Source: Spongiibacteraceae bacterium (GTDB taxonomy: Bacteria; Pseudomonadota; Gammaproteobacteria; Pseudomonadales; PIVM01). Taken from it: a DNA stretch of 5,035 nucleotides. Shown piece after piece: positions 1 through 5,035 of the stretch. Position 1 is the first letter of the stretch; each line of letters begins with the position of its first letter. A program made the position numbers and the translations under genes. The stretch is taken from contig JAUXDF010000266.1 of assembly GCA_030618505.1 (NCBI GenBank), positions 1-5,035 of the forward strand, given 5' to 3'. The notes below the pieces were generated by a model. It ran no database searches. It was not told the origin of the DNA and saw only the letters and a program-made list of their open reading frames with translations.

Positions 1-1269
1 GCACTCGCCTCCAGAATAACGGAACAACAGTTGGATCGTACCCGCCCACTGTGGGAGATGTGGATTGTTGAGGGGCTGGAAAATGATCGTTTTGCCATGA
101 TTAACAAAACCCACCATAGTATGATTGATGGCTCATCAGGGGTGGAACTGTCACAGGTGCTAATGTCCCCTGACCCCGCATTCGAGCCAGAAGAGCCTCC
201 TGTTTACTACCCTCGCCCCGAGCCCAGCATGACGGAGTTGTGGCGGGATGAGTACGAACGTTTCGTTACCCTGCCCTGGCATGCGCTACAGGATTTTAAA
301 AAATATCGCCACAACACCGAAGATCTTTACGGCGAAATTAAAACCCGGGCCATCGCGATTAAAGATACCCTTGAAGCGAATCTCGGCAGCCCTGATGAAA
401 ACCCCTTAAACGGTCCGCTAGGCCCCCACCGCATACTGGACTGGACTACCATGCCCTTGGCTGACTTAAAGTCGATTCGCCATGCCCTGCACTGCACAAT
501 TAATGATGTGGTACTCGCCACCGTTACCGGCGCTGTACGTACCTTTATCGCAAATCGCCAGGTTAATCCTGAAGATATTGAATATCGCGTTGCCGCCCCG
601 GTCAGTACACGCAGAAATCAGGACAAGGGGAAAATGGGCAACCGCGTCTCAGCCTGGAGTATTCCGCTGCCCATCAATGAAGCTGACCCACTTAAGCAAC
701 TGAAGGCTCTTCACAATGAAACCCAAAAATTAAAAGAATCTCAACAGGCATTAGGGGTTGAGATGATGATGGCTTTAGCCGAATGGACGCCAAGCCTGCT
801 GACTCTGGGTGCACGTGCTGGTGGTGCTGCTAATAATACTATTGTCACCAACGTTCCTGGGCCGCAATTTCCACTTTATCTGGTGGGAGCCGAAATGGAA
901 GAGATCTACCCCTGTGTTCCCCTGATGGAAAATATGGGTGTCGGTATTGCGCTGATGAGCTACAACGGCAAGGTATGCTGGGGCTTTAATGCTGACTATG
1001 GCCGTGTCTCGAATATCGCCACCTTTGTTAAATATATCCGCCAATCATTTGAGAAACTGGCATCTCTCGCTGAGGTAACGCTCAGCGATGCCTACTACGG
1101 CAAGACCGGTGAACAAAAAGCGTCGCCAAAACCCAAGGCAAAAAAAACCAGGAAGACAAGCACTCGAAAAGCGGCCTCAAAAACAGCAAGCAAAGTCGAA
1201 GACCCCATTGCAGCAACTCCTACGCCCGCAGACAAGGAGAAAATACTCTCTGCGGTGAGTAGCTCTTAA
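1..1269 (+). CDS. Wax ester synthase/diacylglycerol acyltransferase (WS/DGAT), 5'-truncated by window edge
   Basis: This family transfers an acyl group from acyl-CoA to a long-chain alcohol or diacylglycerol, making wax ester or triacylglycerol at the inner membrane surface. The open frame runs from base 1 without a stop, so the gene starts left of the window; 422 residues are visible. In window residue numbers: a PLWE motif near 16-19; the catalytic motif HHSMIDG at 38-44 (HHxxxDG, bases 112-132); NDVVLA from 168; a GNR segment near 213; NVPGP near 284-288; and the conserved GVGIALMSYNGKVCWGFNADY-like stretch near 313-333. By comparison with the Acinetobacter enzyme, about 95 N-terminal residues are missing. 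The TTG at 31 is internal to the conserved PLW region and is not the true start. After the core (about residue 373 on) comes a Lys/Thr/Ser/Ala-rich basic tail of roughly 25 residues, followed by an acidic/Pro-rich end. Two stop codons in tandem close it. Whether it prefers alcohol or diacylglycerol cannot be read from sequence. Confidence 0.95.
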   Translation, partial: ALASRITEQQLDRTRPLWEMWIVEGLENDRFAMINKTHHSMIDGSSGVELSQVLMSPDPAFEPEEPPVYYPRPEPSMTELWRDEYERFVTLPWHALQDFKKYRHNTEDLYGEIKTRAIAIKDTLEANLGSPDENPLNGPLGPHRILDWTTMPLADLKSIRHALHCTINDVVLATVTGAVRTFIANRQVNPEDIEYRVAAPVSTRRNQDKGKMGNRVSAWSIPLPINEADPLKQLKALHNETQKLKESQQALGVEMMMALAEWTPSLLTLGARAGGAANNTIVTNVPGPQFPLYLVGAEMEEIYPCVPLMENMGVGIALMSYNGKVCWGFNADYGRVSNIATFVKYIRQSFEKLASLAEVTLSDAYYGKTGEQKASPKPKAKKTRKTSTRKAASKTASKVEDPIAATPTPADKEKILSAVSSS

Positions 1270-1292
1270 TAAAGAGCTGCTTAAAATACAGC

Positions 1293-1334
1293 ATAGTCTG
1301 GCGCCAGCTGCCCAACACCTGCTGGCGCCACTAT
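1293..1334 (+). terminator. Putative Rho-independent terminator after the acyltransferase gene
   Basis: The arms TGGCGCCAGC (1299-1308) and GCTGGCGCCA (1321-1330) are perfectly complementary across a 12-base loop. The flanking ATAG (1293-1296) and CTAT (1331-1334) can extend the stem past a two-base bulge. An AT-rich stretch with a short T run (TAATTT) follows. It begins 24 bases after the stop codon. A weaker hairpin (AGCTCTT 1261-1267 with AAGAGCT 1272-1278) overlaps the stop itself. The T tract is short, so termination may be incomplete. Confidence 0.6.
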
Positions 1335-1399
1335 TAATTTACCTTTCATCGCTATTCACCCTCGCCCACTGCCAGCCTCCTACATAAATCTCCTGAGGC

Positions 1400-1428
1400 T
1401 TGAAAGAAGCCACTTTTACCCCCAAAAT
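1400..1428 (+). promoter_or_regulatory. Candidate sigma-70 promoter for the patatin-like gene
   Basis: TTGAAA (1400-1405, five of six bases of the -35 consensus) is followed after 17 bases by CAAAAT (1423-1428, four of six of the -10 consensus). This would leave a leader of about 110 bases before the start at 1547. The rest of the 1270-1546 gap holds only the upstream terminator and a small inverted repeat, ATACC/GGTAT (1474-1478 and 1484-1488). Because a terminator lies upstream, a promoter is expected somewhere in this gap; the exact location is a guess from consensus match. Confidence 0.35.
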
Positions 1429-1535
1429 ACAGGTGGTAACAATCTTTTTAGGCCAGCGCGAAAATAGAGCTGTATACCGAAGTGGTATGCCAGGAAAGGT
1501 GCTGGAAGAGTGTGCGTGAATTCAAAGGAAATTTC

Positions 1536-1540
1536 GGGGA
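1536..1540 (+). promoter_or_regulatory. Ribosome binding site of the patatin-like gene
   Basis: GGGGA lies six bases before the ATG at 1547, supporting that start. A further purine run (AAAGGAAA) lies just upstream. Confidence 0.6.
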
Positions 1541-1546
1541 ATCACA

Positions 1547-2986
1547 ATGAAGTCGTGGCGTTTAAAAAAACTGCAATTAGTGATCGACAAAGCTGAAAAC
1601 TACAGTGAATGGCGAGAAGCTGCTATAGAATACGATATTGCTTCCGGCATGTCTGAATGGCAGCGCAGGCAAGTCAGTTCCTTATATGACCACCAACTGA
1701 TACGCAGTCGCCTGAGCCGCCTGCGAGATTTACGTCGTCAAAACGAAGACACCTCTCTGCTCTATTCGCTCAACGAAGGCATCCACGGCAACCTTGGTGG
1801 CATGGGCAAGTTCGCCCTTTATCAAAAAGCCAAATTTGGCACCAAGCACCTGATCACCGATTATATCGATGAGATTGTTGCCTCTTTAATACATATTGCA
1901 GACTCCAGTTCTATCGGCTTTGCCAATAAGCTCGATTTCTTTCGCCGTGCCAGCCACTGTTTTGGTCGCTCTGCACTAATGCTGAGTGGCGGTGCAACTC
2001 AGGGAATCTTTCATATCGGTGTAGTTAAAGCGCTGTTCGAACAGAATCTGCTGCCTAATGTTATATCAGGTTCCAGTGCCGGCTCAATTATGGCAGCCGT
2101 TCTGGCAACCCATAGTGATGATGAACTCGATGAATTGCTAAGCATGGATTCCATCAAACTGGAAACCATGAAGTTTTTGGGCTGGAGAAAAATTTTCAAA
2201 GGCGATCCATTAATGGATGCTGGGCATCTGGAAAATGCCGTAGCCACTCATGTCCCTGACATTACCTTTGAGGAGGCATTTGAGAAGACCAAACGACGAG
2301 TTAATATCAGTATATCACCCGCACAATACCAGCATGAATCTCGCCTGCTGAATTCGATCACATCACCCAATGTGTTTATTCGCAAAGGTGTCATGGCCTC
2401 CTGTGCGGTACCGGGCATCTACCCACCAGTGACGCTAACAGCAAAAAACATTGATAACGAAACCCACCCCTACAACCCAACGCGCCAATGGATAGATGGT
2501 ACTATCACCGACGATCTGCCAGCCAAACGTTTATCCAGGATCTATGGGGTTAACCATTATATTGCCAGCCAGATAAACCCCCATGTACTGCCCTTTATCA
2601 CTGAAAAAGGTGCGGAAAAACCAATGACTCATGTTATTGGCGAGTTCACCGCTAAATCAGTCAAACACATAGTGGGCAACTTTTTGCACCAGGGTCGAGA
2701 GAAAATAAAATCTCCCTCCATCGGTATTATTTTAACCCAGCTACACGCGATGGTTGCACAGGATTATAGTGCCGACATTACCATCTACCCCGATCATCGC
2801 CTGACAAATCCGATGAAACTGTTTGTCGACCCCAGTGACGAAGAGATCGCCGGACTCATTAAAGCAGGAGAACGTGCAACCTGGCCAAAGTTGGAAATGA
2901 TTCGCAACTGCACCAAAATCAGCCGCGCACTGGATAGTATCCTTGATGATCTGGAAAAAGAAGAATACCAGCGCTTAATTTCCTAA
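1547..2986 (+). CDS. Patatin-like phospholipase/triacylglycerol lipase with N-terminal DUF3336 domain
   Basis: A serine hydrolase expected to release fatty acids from triacylglycerol or phospholipid with a Ser-Asp dyad. It is 479 residues long and appears complete. Residues about 2-140 match the DUF3336 pattern (Trp-rich start, then YDIASG, a LLYSLNEGIHGNLGG stretch, and a GTKHLI/YIDEI helix). The patatin core follows: glycine-rich oxyanion loop SGGATQG at 147-153, nucleophile elbow GSSAG at 175-179 with Ser177 (codon at 2075), and dyad Asp317 in the DGT motif at 317-319. The C-terminal block near 440-462, with the GERATWPK segment, is also typical. This layout is that of yeast TGL3/4/5 and plant SDP1 lipases. 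As in that subfamily, the oxyanion loop lacks the basic residue of classic GGGxR patatins. I find no H-X4-D acyltransferase motif of the kind reported in some yeast relatives. There is no signal peptide, so it is presumably cytoplasmic or peripheral. Its neighbour makes neutral lipid, which suggests storage-lipid turnover; the true substrate is not known. Confidence 0.93.
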   Translation: MKSWRLKKLQLVIDKAENYSEWREAAIEYDIASGMSEWQRRQVSSLYDHQLIRSRLSRLRDLRRQNEDTSLLYSLNEGIHGNLGGMGKFALYQKAKFGTKHLITDYIDEIVASLIHIADSSSIGFANKLDFFRRASHCFGRSALMLSGGATQGIFHIGVVKALFEQNLLPNVISGSSAGSIMAAVLATHSDDELDELLSMDSIKLETMKFLGWRKIFKGDPLMDAGHLENAVATHVPDITFEEAFEKTKRRVNISISPAQYQHESRLLNSITSPNVFIRKGVMASCAVPGIYPPVTLTAKNIDNETHPYNPTRQWIDGTITDDLPAKRLSRIYGVNHYIASQINPHVLPFITEKGAEKPMTHVIGEFTAKSVKHIVGNFLHQGREKIKSPSIGIILTQLHAMVAQDYSADITIYPDHRLTNPMKLFVDPSDEEIAGLIKAGERATWPKLEMIRNCTKISRALDSILDDLEKEEYQRLIS

Positions 2987-3131
2987 GTAAAATGATACGC
3001 AATTATACAAAGAACCAGCAGCTGTAGGCTGCACCTAAAATAAGGCACAAGCGTCCCCCGCACCAAAGCAAGTGCTTGTTGCCCTGCCCTACAACTCAAC
3101 TAACATTTTAACTTCATCAATATGGTACAAA

Positions 3132-3656
3132 ATGAGCGCTCCGATCTGGATAACCATTGTCGTCATTGCCTTACTCATTTCTCCTATGCTGCGCATCCTT
3201 CCCAGCAAAAGGGAAAAACAGCAAATGAACCTGCGAAAAAAAGCCATGTCACTGGGCATGCAGGTTCAACTGGCAACGCTACCGACACCGAGGGGTGCAC
3301 CACCATCAGATCCACGCCCGGGAGCAGCGTATCGCCTTAACCGTGGCAGTGACCAACGAGAAGGTTTTCGCAATCACATCACCTACATTATTGGCCGAAG
3401 TGAAGGCAGCACAGAAAATTGGGAGTGGTATAACCCGGTTCTACAGCCTGACAAAAACACCGTCGACAAACGGCTTGCCAGCCTGAAAAACCTCCCCGGA
3501 AACGCCAGTATCGTCGAGTCTACCCCCACAACCTCTGCTGTCTATTGGCAGGAAAACGGCACGGATCAAGACGTTGAGGAGATCTATAACAGCCTGCTGG
3601 CGCTACAGCAATGTGAAACCAGTGAGCGAAAAAATAGCGCCGCCTTGGCCACTTAA
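3132..3656 (+). CDS. Single-pass membrane protein of unknown function
   Basis: A 174-residue protein from the ATG at 3132. Residues about 5-21 (IWITIVVIALLISPMLR) form one hydrophobic membrane segment directly after the start. A strongly basic stretch (residues 21-37, PSKREKQ then NLRKK) follows, which by the positive-inside rule puts the C-terminal domain in the cytoplasm. The rest is soluble: a Pro/Arg-rich linker (51-65), a Trp/Tyr-rich patch near 97-100, and a conserved-looking ESTPTTSAVYWQENG stretch at 129-143 before a final acidic helix. The frame stays open upstream to a GTG at 3072, but that would put 20 polar residues ahead of the membrane segment, so ATG 3132 is preferred. Neither start has a clear Shine-Dalgarno. 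The general plan (membrane anchor, basic patch, STP...YW motif near the end) reminds me of an uncharacterised family in Pseudomonas and relatives, but this is memory, not a search. It lies 145 bases after the lipase gene on the same strand and could be co-transcribed. No function is proposed. Confidence 0.75.
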   Translation: MSAPIWITIVVIALLISPMLRILPSKREKQQMNLRKKAMSLGMQVQLATLPTPRGAPPSDPRPGAAYRLNRGSDQREGFRNHITYIIGRSEGSTENWEWYNPVLQPDKNTVDKRLASLKNLPGNASIVESTPTTSAVYWQENGTDQDVEEIYNSLLALQQCETSERKNSAALAT

Positions 3657-3723
3657 GCTTAAAATATTTTCGCATTCTCCCCGGCAAGATAAGCGTAATA
3701 ATTTATACTCAAAATAATATTCG

Positions 3724-3778
3724 TAATTAACAATAGGTAAACCACCGGCTTTGCCGGTGGTTTACCTATTGTTAATTA
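3724..3778. terminator. Perfect 26-bp inverted repeat, likely bidirectional terminator between convergent genes
   Basis: The arms 3724-3749 and 3753-3778 are exact reverse complements over all 26 bases, separated by TTT. The GC-rich core CCACCGGC/GCCGGTGG next to the loop is followed outward by TTTA and AT-rich sequence on both strands. It lies 67 bases beyond the stop of the membrane-protein gene, and its last three bases are the stop codon of the convergent marR-type gene. It can therefore fold in both transcripts. The uninterrupted arm length is greater than termination requires. Confidence 0.75.
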
Positions 3779-4324
3779 TTCGCACTTTTTCGGCGGCAAT
3801 AAAGATGGCCGGTCACCCTGTTCAAAGGCATCAAGCAAATCACGCAAAGCCAAGGCAATGCGAGCGCGATCGGCATCGGTACGATCTGCCAACAAATTAT
3901 GATAGGAACTAACATCATCCTTAAGAAGTTCAAGCACCACCTTTTCACCTTTTATGGTCGGCGATATCAAGGTACCGCGCCCATCATCAGGGTCTGGCTG
4001 CCTTTTGACATAACCTCTTTTTTCAAGGCGCTGAATTGTCTTGGTTAAGCCACCCGAGGTAATGACCAGATAGGTATTAAGCTGCTTAGGGGACATAGCG
4101 CCGGAAAATCGCAGTATGGAAAGCACTGAATAGTCAGAGTATTTCAAGCCAGAATCGCGCAATGACTCTTGATACTGTGCATCAACACGGCGACTTAGCC
4201 TGCCCGCCCACATGATAATCAGCATAATATTGGGGTCTACCCCCTCAACACTGTCAGTCCATTCCTCTGGCACTTTGCCATGCCGCAGGCTGGCTTCCAA
4301 CTCAATCAAATCACTTGTTTTCAT
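3776..4324 (-). CDS. MarR-family winged-helix transcriptional regulator
   Basis: MarR proteins are dimeric repressors or activators that bind palindromic DNA and often respond to small phenolic, lipid or oxidant signals. From the ATG at 4324 the protein has 182 residues. N-terminal helices (about 30-60) would form the dimer interface. The winged helix spans about 62-123: YSDYSVLSILRFSG, then the SPKQLNTYL helix, the recognition helix TSGGLTKTIQRLEKRGYVKR (about 89-108), and a wing with the family signature D-x-D-D-G-R and a following threonine (about 111-123). C-terminal dimer helices follow, with a Pro/Lys-rich end. The start at 4324 is chosen because GGTGGTGAT lies directly before it (4325-4333 on the plus strand), close to the ideal GGAGGTGAT. 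Upstream in-frame starts (ATG 4345, TTG 4351) would give up to 191 residues. It is divergent from the MBL-fold gene, the usual position of a MarR protein relative to its target. Its ligand cannot be inferred. Confidence 0.93.
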   Translation of the reverse strand: MKTSDLIELEASLRHGKVPEEWTDSVEGVDPNIMLIIMWAGRLSRRVDAQYQESLRDSGLKYSDYSVLSILRFSGAMSPKQLNTYLVITSGGLTKTIQRLEKRGYVKRQPDPDDGRGTLISPTIKGEKVVLELLKDDVSSYHNLLADRTDADRARIALALRDLLDAFEQGDRPSLLPPKKCE

Positions 4325-4377
4325 ATCACCACCGGCTTTGAGCATATTCAACTCTAAGATGACGCTTATAACGCCTG

Positions 4378-4406
4378 AGTATCCATATTTAATGTAGCGC
4401 TACCAA
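4378..4406 (-). promoter_or_regulatory. Candidate marR promoter with a palindrome in the spacer
   Basis: Read on the minus strand, TTGGTA (4401-4406) and GATACT (4378-4383) are spaced by 17 bases and each match four of six consensus bases. The perfect 10-base palindrome GTAGCGCTAC (4394-4403) lies in the spacer and overlaps the -35 element, a good place for an autorepression operator. The consensus matches are only fair, so this is a suggestion. Confidence 0.3.
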
Positions 4407-4478
4407 TTAGATCACTAGCTGGATTTGAACCCATTAGGCCACACAGCATCGCAATAGTATGTATACCTTTACTAACTA

Positions 4479-4545
4479 GTGCTCGTCCAGAAACTGCTGA
4501 TTTTCGAAAATCAAGTTCGGTCATGGCCAATTTTTGGATGGGCAC
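4479..4545. repeat. 67-bp MITE-like inverted-repeat segment flanked by TAACTA direct repeats
   Basis: The left end GTGCTCGTCCAGAAA (4479-4493) pairs with the right end TTTTTGGATGGGCAC (4531-4545). Twelve of 15 positions are exact complements and the other three are G.T pairs when read as plus-strand RNA. TAACTA occurs immediately outside both ends (4473-4478 and 4546-4551), as a target-site duplication would; a TA-only duplication is the minimal reading. There is no transposase inside. The interior holds a separate perfect palindrome. It could be a very small non-autonomous element, a structured RNA, or a chance arrangement. Only one copy is visible here, so mobility cannot be judged. Confidence 0.4.
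4498..4513. promoter_or_regulatory. Perfect 16-bp palindrome, candidate MarR operator
   Basis: TGATTTTCGAAAATCA is its own reverse complement. Its size and its place between a MarR-type gene and a divergent enzyme gene fit a dimer-binding operator. It lies about 95 bases upstream of the candidate promoter of the MBL gene and more than 90 bases from the candidate marR promoter, which is far for simple repression. Being inside the MITE-like segment, it may instead be that element's inner hairpin. Confidence 0.35.
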
Positions 4546-4593
4546 TAACTAAACTTAACAAAAACTTAATACAGAATAGAAGGATTACCCTTG

Positions 4594-4622
4594 TTGCATT
4601 TAGCTTCCCAGGAAGATACTAT
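4594..4622 (+). promoter_or_regulatory. Candidate promoter of the MBL-fold gene
   Basis: TTGCAT (4594-4599) and TACTAT (4617-4622) are 17 bases apart, with a TTG-type -35 and four of six -10 bases matching. This would place the transcript start near 4629, about 30 bases before the start codon. The consensus match is weak. The remaining intergenic DNA (4325-4661) holds the marR promoter candidate and the inverted-repeat segment described separately. Confidence 0.3.
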
Positions 4623-4649
4623 CATTTCCAAGCAAATTAATCCAAACAC

Positions 4650-4653
4650 GAGG
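4650..4653 (+). promoter_or_regulatory. Ribosome binding site of the MBL-fold gene
   Basis: GAGG lies eight bases before the ATG at 4662, a normal spacing. The frame is closed by a TAA at 4638-4640, so this is the first good start. Confidence 0.6.
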
Positions 4654-4661
4654 TCTGGGCT

Positions 4662-5035
4662 ATGAGCCACAACGAAGATGCAGTTAACGATACGAATGAT
4701 ATAGATAGCACTGTTGGCGGTAGCGTCTTTGAACGCTTCTTTACCGGACGCAATGAAGCCAGTTACGTTGCAGACAGAACTCTCTTTATGACCGCTGATT
4801 ATGTCAATCTCACCGTCTTTGAAACCGATGATGGTTTGGTGATGGTTGATTGCGGGATGGAAGATGCTGCGGATAAAGTCTATGAGGAAATCCGCAGTCG
4901 CACTAAAGCACCACTTCATACGGTTATTTATACTCACGGTCACCTGGACCACGCATTTGGCCTCAAGCCCTGGTTAGCGGCAGGAGAAAAACCACGTATT
5001 ATTGCCCATGAAAATGTTGTAAAGCGTTTCAAAAC
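4662..5035 (+). CDS. Metallo-beta-lactamase-fold hydrolase, 3'-truncated by window edge
   Basis: My own translation gives 124 complete codons before the window ends. After a polar N-terminus (1-20, no signal peptide), residues about 35-63 give the paired beta strands of an MBL fold, ending in the VMVDCG turn. The metal-binding motif THGHLDH follows at 91-97: His92, His94, Asp96 and His97 are the HxHxDH zinc ligands, and the Asp also activates the water. A PRIIAHENVVKRF stretch (111-123) comes next. The combination IYTHGHLDHAFG plus AHENVVKRF resembles MBL enzymes related to alkyl sulfatases more than glyoxalase II or true beta-lactamases. That subfamily guess rests on pattern memory and cannot be settled because the later ligands lie outside the window. 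The gene is divergent from the MarR-type regulator and is its most likely target. An opposite-strand open frame across 4566-4952 is a shadow of this gene. Confidence 0.9.
   Translation, partial: MSHNEDAVNDTNDIDSTVGGSVFERFFTGRNEASYVADRTLFMTADYVNLTVFETDDGLVMVDCGMEDAADKVYEEIRSRTKAPLHTVIYTHGHLDHAFGLKPWLAAGEKPRIIAHENVVKRFK

Noticed and set aside
31..1269. TTG at 31 as the true start of the acyltransferase
   Set aside because: The frame is open to base 1, and the region just before and after TTG is part of the conserved block ahead of the HHxxxDG motif, so the gene begins left of the window.
3018..3032. Small hairpin GCAGC/GCTGC after the lipase gene as a terminator
   Set aside because: Only five base pairs and no T run after it, so too weak to call.
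3072..3131. GTG at 3072 as start of the membrane protein
   Set aside because: No ribosome binding site, and it would place 20 polar residues before the membrane helix; ATG 3132 gives the usual short N-terminus. It remains possible.
3122..3486. Two short plus-strand open frames overlapping the membrane-protein gene
   Set aside because: Both are out of frame with the 174-residue protein, which alone has a coherent membrane segment and soluble domain.
4394..4434. tRNA-like pieces on the minus strand: a T-arm-like GGGTTCAAATCC and a D-arm-like TTGGTAGCGC
   Set aside because: They occur in the wrong order (T arm before D arm), the T stem does not pair fully, and there is no acceptor stem, anticodon arm or CCA end. 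Chance similarity is more likely than a tRNA or tRNA remnant.
4479..4545. Integron attC site
   Set aside because: The ends lack the RYYYAAC/GTTRRRY core sites, and no integrase or gene cassette is nearby.
4566..4952. 128-codon open frame on the minus strand
   Set aside because: It lies wholly opposite the MBL-fold gene and its short upstream region, and the plus-strand frame has a recognisable HxHxDH motif and a ribosome binding site. The minus-strand translation shows no family features.

Overview
The window looks like chromosomal DNA of a Gram-negative, probably marine, gammaproteobacterium. The grounds are moderate GC content, the protein families present (WS/DGAT acyltransferase, DUF3336-patatin lipase, MarR regulator, MBL hydrolase) and the protein character. 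The assignment is an inference from family content; there is no rRNA or other marker gene. No phage, plasmid, CRISPR or rRNA signature is visible.

Layout. Bases 1-1269 (+) hold the 3' part of a wax ester synthase/diacylglycerol acyltransferase, cut by the left edge. It is followed by a hairpin terminator and a 277-base gap that carries a candidate promoter. Bases 1547-2986 (+) encode a complete patatin-like lipase with an N-terminal DUF3336 domain, the architecture of eukaryotic triacylglycerol lipases. Bases 3132-3656 (+) encode a small membrane-anchored protein of unknown function. A perfect 55-base palindrome (26-base arms, 3-base loop) separates it from a convergent MarR-family regulator (3776-4324, -). 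The last three bases of the palindrome are the regulator's stop codon. After a regulator/enzyme intergenic region of more than 300 bases, a metallo-beta-lactamase-fold hydrolase begins at 4662 (+) and runs off the right edge.

How the genes may work together. The acyltransferase makes neutral storage lipid (wax ester or triacylglycerol), and the patatin/DUF3336 protein belongs to a family that hydrolyses such lipid or phospholipid, so the left half looks like a storage-lipid make-and-break neighbourhood. The right half is a classic divergent regulator/enzyme pair in which the MarR protein may control the MBL hydrolase and itself. No sequence evidence links the two halves.

The most unusual non-coding structure lies between marR and the MBL gene. 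It is a 67-base segment with 15-base inverted ends whose only departures from complementarity are G.T pairs. It is flanked on both sides by the same six bases (TAACTA) and contains a perfect 16-base palindrome. It reads as a tiny MITE-like insertion, a structured RNA, or an operator region.
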